Below are positions 1 through 11,811 of a stretch of 64,000 nt of DNA, piece by piece (positions within the stretch are counted from its first letter, which is position 1; each line of letters begins with the position of its first letter). Source of the stretch: Asterella californica (taxonomy: Eukaryota; Streptophyta; Marchantiopsida; Marchantiales; Aytoniaceae); contig JAYKYS010000005.1 of the NCBI GenBank assembly GCA_036924285.1, forward strand, positions 8,742,001 to 8,806,000, written 5' to 3'. Under the pieces are notes generated by a model. The model worked only from the letters and a program-made list of their open reading frames with translations. It was not told where the DNA came from and ran no database searches. A program made the position numbers and the translations under genes.

Positions 1-500
1 GCAAGAAGACATTTCCAGCATACATATTTTCCCACCGTGTCTGTGATGAGCAACTCGTTATGATCGCAAGAATGTTGAAGGTCCGCTGATAAAAGTAAAC
101 CCTCCAGAGAGAAAACAAGTAATTTTTGTGGCATGTAGATCATACCTAGCACGAAGTTATGTCCATCCTTACTACACAGTTTTGTGGATGGTCCAATAGC
201 ACCGGTTGCGATGGTAATCGCTGACTGTTCTTTTGAAGATATCAAGGTTTTCCTCCGTTGAAGAAAAAATTCACCTGCAAACTTAATACAAGCGGGAACA
301 TTATCAACATGTATAATACAGCAACCAAGATGACTACAATTTTTAGCATCACAAAAGTATTCAACGGAGAACAACTTTGAGCTTTTGCAAGACTCTCGAA
401 GTAGATAAATATACATTTTTATGCATTTTATCATGCTCCATTTTATCTGGCTGACTAGGACAAGCTTCACGCTCTTCTGAGCAAGACGCCTTTACATGAG
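1..500. other. no recognisable gene
   Basis: I see no open frame of useful length, RNA gene or repeat in this stretch. It is AT-rich. It may belong to the 3' side of the decayed minus-strand coding region that follows, but nothing in the sequence shows this directly. Confidence 0.3.
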
Positions 501-569
501 ATACAACCTGAACCGCTTCTATATTGACTCAACTGTCTCTACAGCTTGTATACTTTTTTTCATTCTGAA

Positions 570-775
570 AAATAATTGGCTCTATAGCTGCAGCTACGGC
601 TTGAACGTCGACCTCCACATTCTCATCAGTTTTTACATCAACGATCTTTGGGTCTGCAGTAGTAGAATAAACAAGAAACAACTGGCTCTATAGCTGCAGC
701 AACGGCTTGAACGTCTCTGCCTTCCTCATTCTCTTCAACGACCATTAGTCTGTAGTAGTAGAATGGTCAACTTGA
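570..775. repeat. approx. 104-bp imperfect tandem repeat
   Basis: The string ggctctatagctgcag followed by a one-base variant of ctacggcttgaacgtc occurs near 579 and again near 683, with similar sequence after each copy (a CATTCTC stretch, then GTAGTAGAAT). On the minus strand the first copy reads as an acidic peptide containing VQAVAAAIEP, so it may be a repeated segment of a former coding region. Confidence 0.5.
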
Positions 776-820
776 CTGCAGAAGCCTTCAACAACATCTG
801 AGGAGCATTTAACATCTGTT

Positions 821-2415
821 CTACATGTTAGTCTTCTCTACACTTGGTTTCTCAAGGCCAGAGCTAATATCAGCATTAAGAGCACCAACGGTTCTCTCTA
901 TGAGTACGGTTGGAAATAGTACACTATGAAAGTCTATTGTTTTCCCTACCTCACGACTATGATTGTCTACATACAGGCTCTTAGTCTCAGTTGTAACCCC
1001 TTTGAAAAGTGTACTGATCTTCTTTTGAGAATATGTTGTCATGATAGGCTGTCTTGGTGGTTCCTGAGTTTCACACAAACATTTCCAAACGGAGATTTAG
1101 ATTTCATATATCCTTTAAACTTAGTCTAAGATAAAAGTTGAGAATACAATGAAATAAATATTTTGGAACAGAGGTTTAGACTTAAAAAATATTTGCAAGT
1201 GAGAGTTAATGACATTTCCACTGTGTCTTTAGAATCCTCGATTTTGAATTCGAGTCTTTAACAAAAAGTATTAAAATAAGGACTAGAAATTTGCTAAGTC
1301 TACTCGGAAGCTCTTCTTTGTCCTCTTCGTCCTTGTCATCGCTGCTCTTGTCACTGTCAGTCTTAGTGGCATTTTCATCTTGTCCGAGATCTCCGTCATC
1401 GCCTTTTCTATTGTCAGCACCTTCACCTTGTGACAAGAGAAAAGATATTCTTTCGTATCGGGATATTAGATTGAGCTGAACCGCCGCCTTGCTGATAGTT
1501 CTCAAAACCATGCACATAAGCATTGGACCCAAGCATGAGAAGTTTTCCTTCCTTTACTTCTTTGCTGCCCTCCTCTTCTTCGACTTCTTCATCATCTTGA
1601 ATATTTTCCAAAGCGTTATCTTTTTTCTCTTCTACTAGTTCTATTGGTCTAGATGAATACCGATCTGCGTACATCTTCATCCACAATGAAGTGGACAGAC
1701 TATGGATAAGTAGACTATGTATAAATGAACTCAAAAATCTATACTCATCGTTATTCTTTGCAAATGAAGCAACCTGTCTATCCAACCTCAAGCCAACTCG
1801 CAAGCCTATCTCCCTTGTGAAAATATCCACTATTATACTCCCTTTGTCTGATCACCTTAGTATCAGCTCTTGGATATCCGAATTCCTCTTGCAGAATGGA
1901 TGAACAAGATCTGTTTTAACCTTCAGCTTCTCGTCTTCGTCAGCCAAGTTCCAAAAAGGTGCTATATGCAACGTGTTAATTAGCTCCTCATCCTGACATC
2001 TCTCCGTTTCTTCCTGGGTATACTTCTTCCCATCCTTTGCCTCCTCTCTAAGTTTTCTCAAGTATTTCACATTTGGATCAACTTTTAAAACTAGAGAAAC
2101 TTTCGACTAGGCGTTGAATATTTGCTTTTGGAAGGATACTCCTGATGTGATGAATATGCATCTCATAACAAATGGTTGGCAACGTACTAACTCTTCAATT
2201 TTCCCAACCTCCCTGTCATTCTCGTAAAATCTCCAGTAACTATGCATGGTGAACTTATCCTTCCCATACATGAAATTTTGAACAAAGACAGGAGTCCCCT
2301 GACTTTGGGTACATGATAGAAGTAAACTAAACAAGCTAACGATATCTTCTCCAAACTTGATTTGCTCCATTATCTTTAACAAATCAGTAGTTATGCATAA
2401 GGACACTATGTACAA
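821..2415 (-). pseudogene. decayed minus-strand protein-coding region, unknown function
   Basis: Between 2415 and 1423 one minus-strand frame is open apart from in-frame stops near 2107 and 1852, giving about 330 codons in phase. Further pieces lie in other frames at 1532-1206 and 1078-821. The 5' part contains SYWRFYENDREVGKIEEL. The middle is rich in charged residues (KLREEAKDGKKYTQEE), and the 3' part is a Glu/Asp-rich low-complexity tail (DDEEVEEEEGSKEVKEGK). I do not recognise the family. Long same-phase openness across two stops argues for a once-functional protein rather than chance. The gaps could instead be introns, but I see no convincing splice signals at the stops. Confidence 0.4.
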
Positions 2416-2765
2416 CTTCTAGAGTGAAGACTTTAATGAGGTAGATAATTATAGATATCTTGACTCAAGCTGTTCTTGCTAACATGATCAGTGGATGCAT
2501 CTTGAGCTCACCGGTACCGTTTGCACAATCAGTTGTATATGATTAAAGATGGTTAACATTCTCAACCTCGGCGACACCATTCTCTCTTACAAGGGTGAGG
2601 TTCGAGTTCGAGTTTAATTTTCCTATAGTATTAAATATCCCATATGCATGCAGAGCGTGAAAAGTATTAAGTATAAGTGTTATAATGGAGATATTAAATA
2701 TCATAAATCATCTCGGTCTTAAACGATACATCACACAATCAAACATGGAAAGTAGAATGAGTTCA

Positions 2766-2770
<5 letters not shown>

Positions 2771-2800
<30 letters not shown>
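2771..2800. repeat. (TA)n microsatellite
   Basis: About 14-15 uninterrupted TA dinucleotides ending in catg. Confidence 0.9.
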
Positions 2801-2918
2801 GAACATTGTCCATGATAACGATTTGTTGGAGATGGTTCTGAGTACCCAAAGGTGACCAAAACAAGAGATGAGACTTGAAGACATAGATGTTGCTTTGGAT
2901 AGACTATGAGAAGCACGG

Positions 2919-3164
2919 TTGAAGAACAAAGTTAGATTTGATCAACGACATTGTCTAAGGTTTAGAGAAATCAAAGAAGGTGATTGGGCGTTAGTCTACG
3001 ACAACAGTCTAGACGACCAGCATAGTGCACTACGTAAGTTCTCCAAGCAGTATTGCTTGGAGAACTTACGTTCACAACAATACGTACAAGAGTTGGACAG
3101 AACGAGCTTGAAGATACCAATGGCAAATAAACATATCAAGATTTTCAAAAAAAGAGATGAATAG
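2919..3164 (+). pseudogene. Ty3/gypsy integrase C-terminal fragment
   Basis: This reading frame aligns by eye with the C-terminal end of the pol protein of the minus-strand element at 9.2-16.7 kb. Shared motifs include RFDQRH versus RFDKTH, VYDNSLDDQHS versus VYDSTLENQHS, FSKQ versus FSRR, and LDRTSLKI versus LDGTPLKL. The central RRWFGPYVVLDVY segment is replaced by a perfect hairpin (separate entry), so the copy is damaged. Downstream the frame runs into acidic sequence and then a polypurine tract at 3328-3340, the normal 3' order for such an element. It is a remnant on the plus strand. Confidence 0.7.
3032..3071. repeat. perfect 18-bp hairpin, 4-nt loop
   Basis: Arm acgtaagttctccaagca (3032-3049), loop gtat, then its exact reverse complement (3054-3071). 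It lies inside the gypsy integrase remnant, replacing conserved codons. Confidence 0.9.
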
Positions 3165-3325
3165 GTCGATCTAGCAAATATCTTGACAGAGTTTCAATTC
3201 GAGGATGAGGATAATGCACTCGAGCTTGAAGATGAAATAAGCATGGTAAGGAGGATGATGAAATTGTGTGAGTGCCAGTTCACTCTTTGGATGATATCTC
3301 TGGTGCATACCAGAGGATGCACAAG

Positions 3326-3352
3326 TTTAGAGGGGGTGGATGTCATGTTGTG
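3326..3352 (+). promoter_or_regulatory. gypsy polypurine tract and 3' LTR start
   Basis: tttagagggggtgga is followed directly by TGTCATGTTG. The minus-strand element A has tttggagggggtgga followed by TGTCGTGATG at its own 3' LTR. The match identifies the plus-strand primer (PPT) and the first bases of the 3' LTR of the damaged plus-strand copy. The LTR's far end was not located. Confidence 0.6.
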
Positions 3353-6300
3353 GACCAGCTCCTACTTAAATATCCAAATTCGATGTTATGCATTATCGCT
3401 CTAAAGATGTTCATAGGACTAAAAATGAGCTTTTTACACAATTTTAGGATCTCAACTTTCATTGCATCAAGTAGTAGAGCTCGTTGTTAGCTTCCCATGG
3501 ACACTTCATTTATCTCATTTTGACACTTAGTGACAAAACCACGAGGTAAAATCAAGCTGAGTCTTAGCTTATCAATGCTGACTAGGTATTTGCGGTTCTT
3601 GACGTTATACTGAGGGTGCAAGGGGGCTGCTTGATAATTATTTGTGAAAACCTCACGTATTGTGAACTAAACTAAGGGGGCTAACTTGTATCTGCGACTT
3701 GTCGGCTGACGTTTCAGAGGATTGAGAGGTCCAATGCATTCATTGGGTTTAGATCTATGCAAGCTACACCTTGGTTAAGATGGTACGTGAAGAGGAGAAA
3801 TCGTGGTGTGTGTTCTAAGAGAGATTGAGACATAGAAAAGAGAAATTGGAGTGCTTCAATGATCAACAAAGGATAGTTGGACCGTTCGAGCTATTCCAGA
3901 GTGCAAACTTGTTGTCCTTGGATCCATTAGGATCAAGACACCAAGTTCTTCAAGAAATTGAAGACGATACAAAGTTTCATCTTATGATTTGAGAGATGTG
4001 AGGGAAATTAACCTGTAGGGAGACGCTTAAATCAGATTTCTGTCCGTTTGCGACTTGAGCTTGGATTGTTCTTCACGATCAACGAGTCAAGCTCTTCATT
4101 CTTGGTGCTTATGTGATCAAGAGGTACTTATCTACGCATAGGAGAAGATCATAGGAGTAGATCGGATTTTTGTGTTGTGTAGTGAGTGAAGTTAAGTCGT
4201 AAGGGAATGAATTACATCAATTTTTCACTTCATACGATCAAATTTCTCATCGTTCTTCGCGAGGGAACTCCAAATTGTTTGTTTGGAGTGTCATTGGGAT
4301 CAAGGTAACCAGATCTACCTACTAGAGAAGACGGATCTTAGATCAGACGATCTATTTTATGGATGCGAGTGGTTTTAAGTCGCTTGGAGGAGGTTTAAGA
4401 GATTCAATCACCTACGATAAAAACTCAGAGATACCTCCATTACCAAGACTCGGATCTAAAGGTTCTTGGAGCAAATAGAGTCAAGAAGGAAGAACTTATC
4501 GACATCTGAAGATCGTTTGACAAAGGAGAACGTTCCCAGATAGGCCTTCTTCGATTCCTTCCTACGGTTTTTGTCTTTTTAGACTAGTTAGAGTTCTAGT
4601 TTGTTAAAGTGACTTGTGGTAGCTAGTTTTAGCTAAAGGCTTGTACATGGATGTTATTTGGATCAGGGTGTGAATCGTGTGATACTGGTGCGAAGTTTTT
4701 TGTTAGCAAAGGGGTGTTTCTTTTGCTTTGAGCTACTATTTGGTAGTTTTGGGTCTAGGTTGGGATTCTGAGACTTGTTTTAGGAAGCTGAGTGCAGATT
4801 ACATACCACTCATGTCTATTTCTCAGTTTTGTGACCATAGAGAAAAAGAAACACGGGAGTGTAGTGAGAGTTCTCTTGATTATTTCTCTCTTTCTTGTCT
4901 TTGTTTAGCACACGATATCTCCACAACCAGGAACCTCGTGTTATTTTGGACAACCTTCATGTAAAATTCAACATGATAGCGTGTTGTCCAAAATGTAACT
5001 GGGAGATAAGAAATTGTCCTTCTTTTTTGAGTTGACCAAGGCAAGTTATCAATGGACGAGATGCAACAGGAATGCGACCTATGTCACGCTATGGATTGTA
5101 TACAGATGACTATTGTTTAGATGGTTGGTTTGAAGGGTTGGACGGATGCGCACGAGAAGATTGGCTCATACACAAAAGATCAAGTACATTCTTTTTTCAC
5201 TGCTAAACTGCTTTTCACTTTTCGATAAATTGTTGTTACATTTTTTAAAACTTGTGGAGTTTTACATTCTAGAAATATGTTTTATAATTTCATGTTGTGC
5301 AACCCACGGACTTCATGGACGAACATGCTTCAGTTTTTCTTGTTCTAACTATTTAACTCATAACTTTGTTTCAAAAAGATCGATCTCATAAGAACGTAAA
5401 ACGTCTTTTTGGTGTTCAAGAGCTAGTTGAACTCGGACCAAAAAAAAAGAGCATCAAAGATGAATACTTTGTTGAAATTTCTTTCTCTAGAGTTTCTAGA
5501 CTTTCTGAAACATACTCACAAGTACAAGGAGATGAAGGAACATGACAAGACGGTTCCGTCAAGACAGAACTTGTTTCGCATGTGGTGTAAACAAGGAGTA
5601 GCTTTGCTTACAACTAGAAGTATGTCTTGCAGATGTGCGGAAAATATCTACTTCGACTCAAAACAAAGATTCACCTTGGTCACTTCAAATATCATGTATA
5701 GGTTCCAGATGAAACATTATATGCACGATAATTCTAAAGCTTTTTCAAAAACTGATATCATGGAGATCCTTCTCCATTTTGCATAATTGTCTACATTTAA
5801 CTATCTTGTACAAGACATCTGAAGCCAGCTATGATTCAAGGTTCTAAAACTCTCGGCTCCATACTCTCCATTAGAGGACATGGGCGGTTTGGCCCGAGGA
5901 CAAAAATTTTTGAACTATAATTTATGGACATGGATGAATGAGCCTTGTCTTGTTAGAAACTCTCTCTGAAGGATTTTTATGAAGAATGGTGATCTGCTAT
6001 TTTTTAGGGTTCAAAAGCCAAATATGGACACATCTTGAGCCAAAAATAATTATGGGGCATGAGTCAGCTGTCGCATCTACCTCTTTTGATACCTTCAACG
6101 TGTCATCTTTGATAGAAATAGACAAAAATTAAACAAAAATTAAACAGAATATTGAAAAATTATTAGCAATAATAAAAGTAGAAGTAAGATCAATGATTTG
6201 AAACTACAAAGTTTGTAGAAGAACATATTGTAAAGTTATAAATCCTAAACCATATACGATCAGTTTTGATGAATAATACGCATGCAAGATGAACTTCTGG

Positions 6301-7336
6301 GAACAATTTCCAGATATCGAGAAAAAATATTAGTGTTAAGTTCAATCCAAACCAAGTTGACAAGAAAAAATCAAAATGATCTATGAATGTTGAATGTTAG
6401 CCCAAACCTGGAAATGAGAGAAGACTTGGACATAAATGATAAGGCATGGATAGACTCCTGCTTTGATAATCTATTGATTATCAAAGCAAAAATGATCTTG
6501 AACCTACATCCATCATCTAATCTACTTCCTTAGAAAAATATTTGATCGCATGAGAAATCAGAGATTGTGATTTTTGATATATGTTTGTCGGTTGTCATCA
6601 AAGAGATTCACCGTGTATGTACAAGTTGGAGCCACAATTCCTATCTCGGTTAACCAAAATGAACTGAAATGAGCATAGACATCTTCCCGTCTAGTACTCG
6701 TGGTTTATCGTAACATATGGACCTCTTGCATTTTACAATTTGTCTTCACCCATACTCCTAGCGCCACTCTACAACCCGCATGGCATAACACTTCAGCAAC
6801 ATCACTTGCTTGTTGTAAACTACGGAATATAACCATCGCCCATGCTTTTATGAATTCTGAGTTGATCGGATTTGTATGGTTCTTTCTTTTTACCCAATTT
6901 GACCTTAGATGCAACAGAGATGGTTTCAAATGAGACAAAGCCACCATGACTTGTAGTAGATGCTTTGCGTGCCTTCTAATTTCTTTCACATTGATTTTGA
7001 AGTCACCCATCAGTAGAAAAATAATCAAAGATTGTTTGGAGATTTATTTGCTCATTATTGTAAGATTCACTACAAGTTTGTGTGTGAGCTTAGTGTAAAG
7101 TGTATTGTGAAAATATAGCAATATGTTGGGATTTTCACTGAATTATAATATCTCAAGTTCTGATCTTGGGATCTAAATGAAATTTAAAACGCATGTTCTC
7201 TACGATAACATCACTTTCTGGACAGTAGGATCTTGAATATTATATTTCTATAATTTAATATTGAATTTAAAGTCTTTTAAATTACAAAAAAAGACAAAAT
7301 AAATCCAAGAGGTACCTAATGACTACCAAGAATCAA
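3353..7336. other. unrecognised AT-rich DNA, probably old LTR and repeat sequence
   Basis: The first part is presumably the 3' LTR that begins at 3341. No frame here shows a known domain. The longest ORF (5427-5786, plus, 119 aa, Lys/Met-rich) matches nothing I know and lacks neighbours that would support it. No tRNA or rRNA gene was seen. Confidence 0.35.
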
Positions 7337-7847
7337 TTAAAGATAATATAAAATCTTGAAGTCATAAATGAGAAGAATCTGAATAGCAAGAAGTTCTTCT
7401 CTCGTCAAATTGTGCTCCCAAGGTAGCACACTCCATGTCAGAACGTGCTCTTCAATCGGCATGATAGGTTTTTGACCTGTCATGAGCTCCATTGACATGT
7501 AATATGTTATCGAGCTATAAGTCGTTCGATCTGCTCCTAATGCAAACGATAAGAGTCGAGACCACTCGCACGTCATTCTGTTGCAGGATTTCATCAAAGC
7601 TTTCACAGCGGGTGAATGATCGTGTTTGCTCATAGCATTCCCTTCAGGGTTGTATGCAATTGTCAATGAAAACTTCACTCCACAGCTTGCAAAGAATTCA
7701 TGAGCCTTATGCGCATCTAGCTCTCCTTGATCTATAGTGATCTTTCCTACACATCCATATCAACAAACAACCTCTTCCAAGAAAAATTTACATATCCCTT
7801 CAGTTGTCTTTGTCTGAAGCGCTGTCTAGGTGAGAGTTTTCTTGGGA
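7337..7847 (-). pseudogene. gypsy element B: integrase core/C-terminal fragment
   Basis: The minus-strand frame matches element A's integrase: VKFSLTIAYNPEGNA versus VKLQLTTVMNPEDIG, then SRLLSFALGADRTTYSS, and MELMTGQKPIMP versus VELMLGQKPIMP. Upstream the frame stays open to about 7740 and encodes GELDAHKAHEFFASCG, the region of the second catalytic Asp. The plus-strand sequence between about 7740 and 7847 still aligns with element A positions 10030-10100 and then stops at the LTR of element A. The integrase resumes at 16675, so B was cut in two by the insertion of A. Confidence 0.65.
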
Positions 7848-9160
7848 AGGACGGAACCTTCGGATTGTGTTATGACCGTGAAGGCTATGATACGTCTACT
7901 CAAGGAAGCACTAGGTTTCTAGTTGTGGATGGTTTACTCAAAGGATAGGCTTTAGGTTACAAGGTGACAATGTAAAACACTCATACAGGTCTTTTGGCTC
8001 TTCTGATATGTTCAGGAAGCAAAGTTCAAGCTTAACTAGCAATGATAAGATCAGATCGTGAACTTTAACACTCAAGATTGGGAAATATGTGAAGATTTAG
8101 ACTTCTAAACTTCTCCTACATGTAAAAGAGAGCCCACTAAGCACACACACGAAGTTTCAGCTTGAGATCAAATTCTAGCACCGAGATATGGACAGAAAAA
8201 TTCTAATCAAAGATATTGCGGCAATTTCTGATACTCAGACAGCTATTTTGATCTACAACAGAAAATTGGCTTGATCACTTTCGAAGATTCTTACAGGATT
8301 TGAAGTCTACACGATGCTTAACATCTCTGTGAAGTTGGGACTCCTAATTGTACACGGTTCTCCAGATCTTGTTCTCTGAAGTTGCTACTCTAGATTGAGA
8401 GCTTTTCAGACCCCCTCTGCTTCAGCGGTCGCCCTGAATTACTGACTCACTCAAATGACTTGAAAATTTTTGGACAGTCGTAGCCTTGCTGACAGTGAAC
8501 GCAACCACAAAGGTTTGAAGCGATTTCCTCGATTCTGCTGCAATTGAAACTGAAAATCCCAAATCCAACAAAAGTGATGCAATTCTGACTCAACTCGAAC
8601 TTCAAATTGGCATAACTCCTTGTTTATTGATCCAAATCGATCAAGAATTTCTACCAAGATCAATCAAGAATTTCTACCCACGTCAAATTCCATAAAGTGT
8701 CAGTGTAAATCTTAAACTACTTAAAACGACACGCAGCCCTGAAAATAAACTTAAACCAGCTAAAAAAGCGTGCATTGGCAACATGTAAGTACAACCCATG
8801 AGCTTAAACTCTATCAACATGGTAAATCCAAGTTATGTACATTGAACATAGTAGACAAGTAAGAAGTCACTTGCACAAGCGCATAAATGCTTGAACAAGA
8901 TAACTAGCATACTATCAGCCTACTAGGACTTAAAATGTATAAAACAATGGTGTTAATATATGCATGAAGGACTAAGAGTAACATTAAGCTAACTTCTACT
9001 GCTACTAACTCCCAAGTGTCGGAGTAGAAGCGTAACCCGTAGCCGTCAATGTCCACAACCTCCAGAATCGACTTCTCTGACGTCTTAACTTCACTTAGAG
9101 AGACTAACTCCTAGCGGAGAGGTGAATCATTTACTATGTGAAATGATTCACATCACGACA
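7848..9160 (-). repeat. 3' LTR of gypsy element A
   Basis: About 1.31 kb, repeated in the same orientation at 15196-16674 with low divergence. On the minus strand it starts TGTCGTGATG, directly after a polypurine tract, and ends ...AAGGTTCCGTCCT. It lacks about 150-200 bp present in the other LTR near 16000-16210, and carries a short segment (near 8820-8845) that the other lacks. It contains an 11-bp inverted repeat (gtgaatcattt / aaatgattcac) close to its start. Confidence 0.85.
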
Positions 9161-9177
9161 TCCACCCCCTCCAAACC
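9161..9177 (-). promoter_or_regulatory. polypurine tract of element A
   Basis: The minus strand reads tttggagggggtgga immediately before the LTR start TGTCGTGATG. The purine run at this exact place primes plus-strand DNA synthesis in LTR elements. Confidence 0.75.
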
Positions 9178-9206
9178 TGCATATCCTCCGGCATGTGCCA
9201 ATCTCT

Positions 9207-10165
9207 TCATTCTTCTATCTGTTCCTCATCATCATCACTCTCCTCCGCCTCAGTCTCTTCAAACACTGGGACGTCTCCGTCTCTTGTTGTCCTCTGCTCT
9301 GACTCCAACAAATTGAACAACTCTATTGATCCTCTAACCCTTTTGAACAATTTCATACGTTTGCCAGTCACAGATAGCTTCAAAGGAGTACCATCCAACT
9401 CACGTAAACTATAAGTGGTATTTTCATAAACATCTAGCACAACATAAGGCCCGAACCATCTTCGAGAGAACTTACAAAGCGTAGAATGTTGATTCTCCAA
9501 CGTGCTATCATACACCAGAACCGAATCACCAACACGTATCGGCTTTGGTCGTAGTCGGTGAGTCTTGTCAAAACGTTCATTGTTTCTGACTCGATCCACC
9601 TTCAGTCTCTCCTGTGCTTCAACAAGATCCTCCTCCCTCCGCTCTAACTGCCTGGTACGTAGAGCAATAAGTGAAGCACGCTCTAAACCACTTCCCACGG
9701 TAACGTAGCCCACATAGGAAAGCCCTCCTCAGCAGGCATGATCGGTTTCTGCCCCAACATAAGCTCAACTGGCATATAGTCAGTCGTGGTATAGTGTGTA
9801 GTTCTATCAACCCACAAAGCAAATGGAAGTAATCTCGGCCATTCTCTAGCCTTACCACCACATGCTTTCACTAAAACATGAACAATAGAAGGGTGTCCTC
9901 GTTCACTCTTACCAATGTCCTCTGGATTCATGACAGTAGTAAGCTGAAGCTTTACTCCATAACGAGCAAAGAACTCCTTCACCTCTGTGCTTCTCAACTC
10001 GTCTCTATTTGCACGTAATCTCTCAACAGATCCATAGCGACAGATGATATCTTCAAGCACGAACCTGCATATGTTCTTTGTCTTCGTTCGTAGTGCTCAT
10101 CCTTCCACATAGTTGGAAAGATCCTCTCGAGCCAACACCAAATAACGCATCTCTCATAACCCCGG
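9207..10165 (-). pseudogene. element A integrase core and C-terminal domain
   Basis: Two overlapping minus-strand frames (10060-9683 and 9713-9207) encode the second half of integrase. Visible motifs are EVKEFFARYGVKLQLTT, KSERGHPSIVHVLVKACGG, RLLPFALWVDRTTHYTT and VELMLGQKPIMP. The C-terminal part has RFDKTHRLRPKPIRVGD, FSRRWFGPYVV and YSLRELDGTPLKL. Where a TDxG-type catalytic motif is expected the sequence reads RANRDEL, so the second catalytic Asp region looks altered. A frameshift near 9700 separates the two frames, and a stop near 10160 separates them from the upstream part. Confidence 0.75.
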
Positions 10166-10909
10166 TGGCATCATCACAAGATCAAGAACCCACTGAAAAT
10201 GGATACTAGGTGGATAGGTAGGTACAAGCTCATCTCTGTAACGAACCTTAGAGTAGAACTGACAGTGCAGACACGACCCAACAAAGTCCATCACGTCTTG
10301 ATACAAACCTTTCCACCAGTATCGCTCGTAAGTAGCCCAAACTCCACGATGTCCAACCCACAAGGTGTCATGAAACTCCTTAAGCAGATCCAACTTCGTC
10401 GGTTGATCATCCACCACTCTAGCAAGCATTCCATCTCTTCTCTTCGGACGTTTCCACAGATAACTTTCACGTAGAAGATAACGGTATGCCTTCCGCCTGA
10501 TCTCCTTGAACTCTGCATCACTCCATCCCTTTCGTCTACAAAATGAACTCAAATAGAATCCAATATCACAGAACTTTTCTGTGTAGAACTCCTCGTTGAA
10601 CGGCAGTGGTTCCAAGTCTGAAGTCTGCTGACCAACTTGGCACCAAACGTCTCTCTTCTCTTCATTCTCCACCTCTGCAAACATCTCATCCTCATCTGTA
10701 TAACGGGTCCTAGACAACATATCTGCAACTGGATTGTCCTTCCCTGACCTTGAAACAAACCGCACACCTTCTGCATCTACTTGACCAACCACCCATCCAA
10801 TCGCCTTTGGACTCGTATCAACAGTCAGTACCACATGTCTCCCGCTCTCGTAGTTAAGCCTCCTTAGTACAGGTGGAGACTTCAGAATCCTCTTCAGCTG
10901 CTCCATCAT
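10154..10909 (-). pseudogene. element A RNase H remnant and integrase zinc-binding domain
   Basis: A 251-aa frame starts with MMEQLKRILKSPPVL and HVVLTVDTSPKAIGWVVGQ, the start of the RNase H domain. It then jumps after VRFVSRSGK to DNPVADMLSRTRY, which normally lies at the end of that domain, so most of RNase H is missing in frame. The rest holds the integrase zinc finger (LLKEFHDTLWVGHRG ... GSCLHCQ, an HHCC arrangement) and the start of the catalytic core at HFQWVLDLVMMP. Confidence 0.75.
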
Positions 10910-10927
10910 CTCGTGATGTTCTTGCCG

Positions 10928-11811
10928 TCAAGTAAACCTCCTCCCCTTTGTCAGAAGTGCATACAGAGGCTCGACAATGTGTGCATAATGAGGAATACTC
11001 ACACGAAAGAACACACAAGCTCCTAAGAACCGTCGAACCTCAGTGATGTTGGTGCAGTCAGCTGTCCTTGCTATAGCATCTACCTTCTCTGGGTTCGGAC
11101 GTCTTCCAAAAGTACCACACATATGACTTATCACCACAATCTCTGACATTCCAATGCGAGATTTGGCATCTGACAGAGTGAGGTATATCTTCTCCAAACG
11201 CATCAGAATCTTCTCCACATCTCGAATGTGGTCTGCAACAAACTTTCTGCATCCATCAGAAGTCACAGCTTCATCTTTGTCTTCCACCGAATAGCCTTTC
11301 ATGAGAATATCATCCAGAAAGAGGATAGTGACCTCAGGTACAAATTCTCGTACAACCTTATGCATCGCATTCTGCATATGGGCTACTGAGTTTGTCGCAC
11401 CCTGAGGAAGAGTACACATCCGCATCAATCCCGGAGTCGCAAAGGTGTACGCATGGTAGTCAAGTCTCTATTCTCCAAAGCAAGCTGAAACTGATCATAA
11501 CCTAAAAACATATCTCTAATAGAATAGATTGACCTTCCAGCCAACGCCTCAGCTACTTCATCAACCACAGGTCCTGTTCCGATGTTTCGAATCGTAATGT
11601 TGTTGGCAAGTTGTAAGTCTTGGATGAAGCGTAGAGCTCCTGTCTTCTTAGGTACTGTGAACCATCGGCTAGAGTACGGAGCCATAGATGGTTCAAGAAT
11701 AACCATCCGTATCCTTTCCTTCAGCAACTCAGTGACCTTCGGTAGTAAGACACGAGAGATTGGAATCGGCTTCAAGTCCCAAGGTACGTGAGGAACAGTG
11801 AAGATAACCAT
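10928..11811 (-). pseudogene. element A reverse transcriptase
   Basis: Two minus-strand frames (11811-11425 and 11428-10928) encode the fingers and palm. Motifs include SMAPYSSRWFTVPKK, RFIQDLQLANNIT, SIRDMFLGYDQFQL, LPQGATNSVAHMQNAM and the polymerase catalytic box read as TILFLDDIL (FLDD where YxDD is typical), then RRFLGACVFFRVSIPHYAHI. A one-base-type shift near 11426 breaks the frame. The role would have been copying element RNA to DNA in cytoplasmic particles. Confidence 0.8.

Noticed and set aside
5427..5786. 119-aa plus-strand ORF as a gene
   Set aside because: No recognisable domain; surrounding sequence is repeat-like and AT-rich, so chance or an element remnant is more likely.
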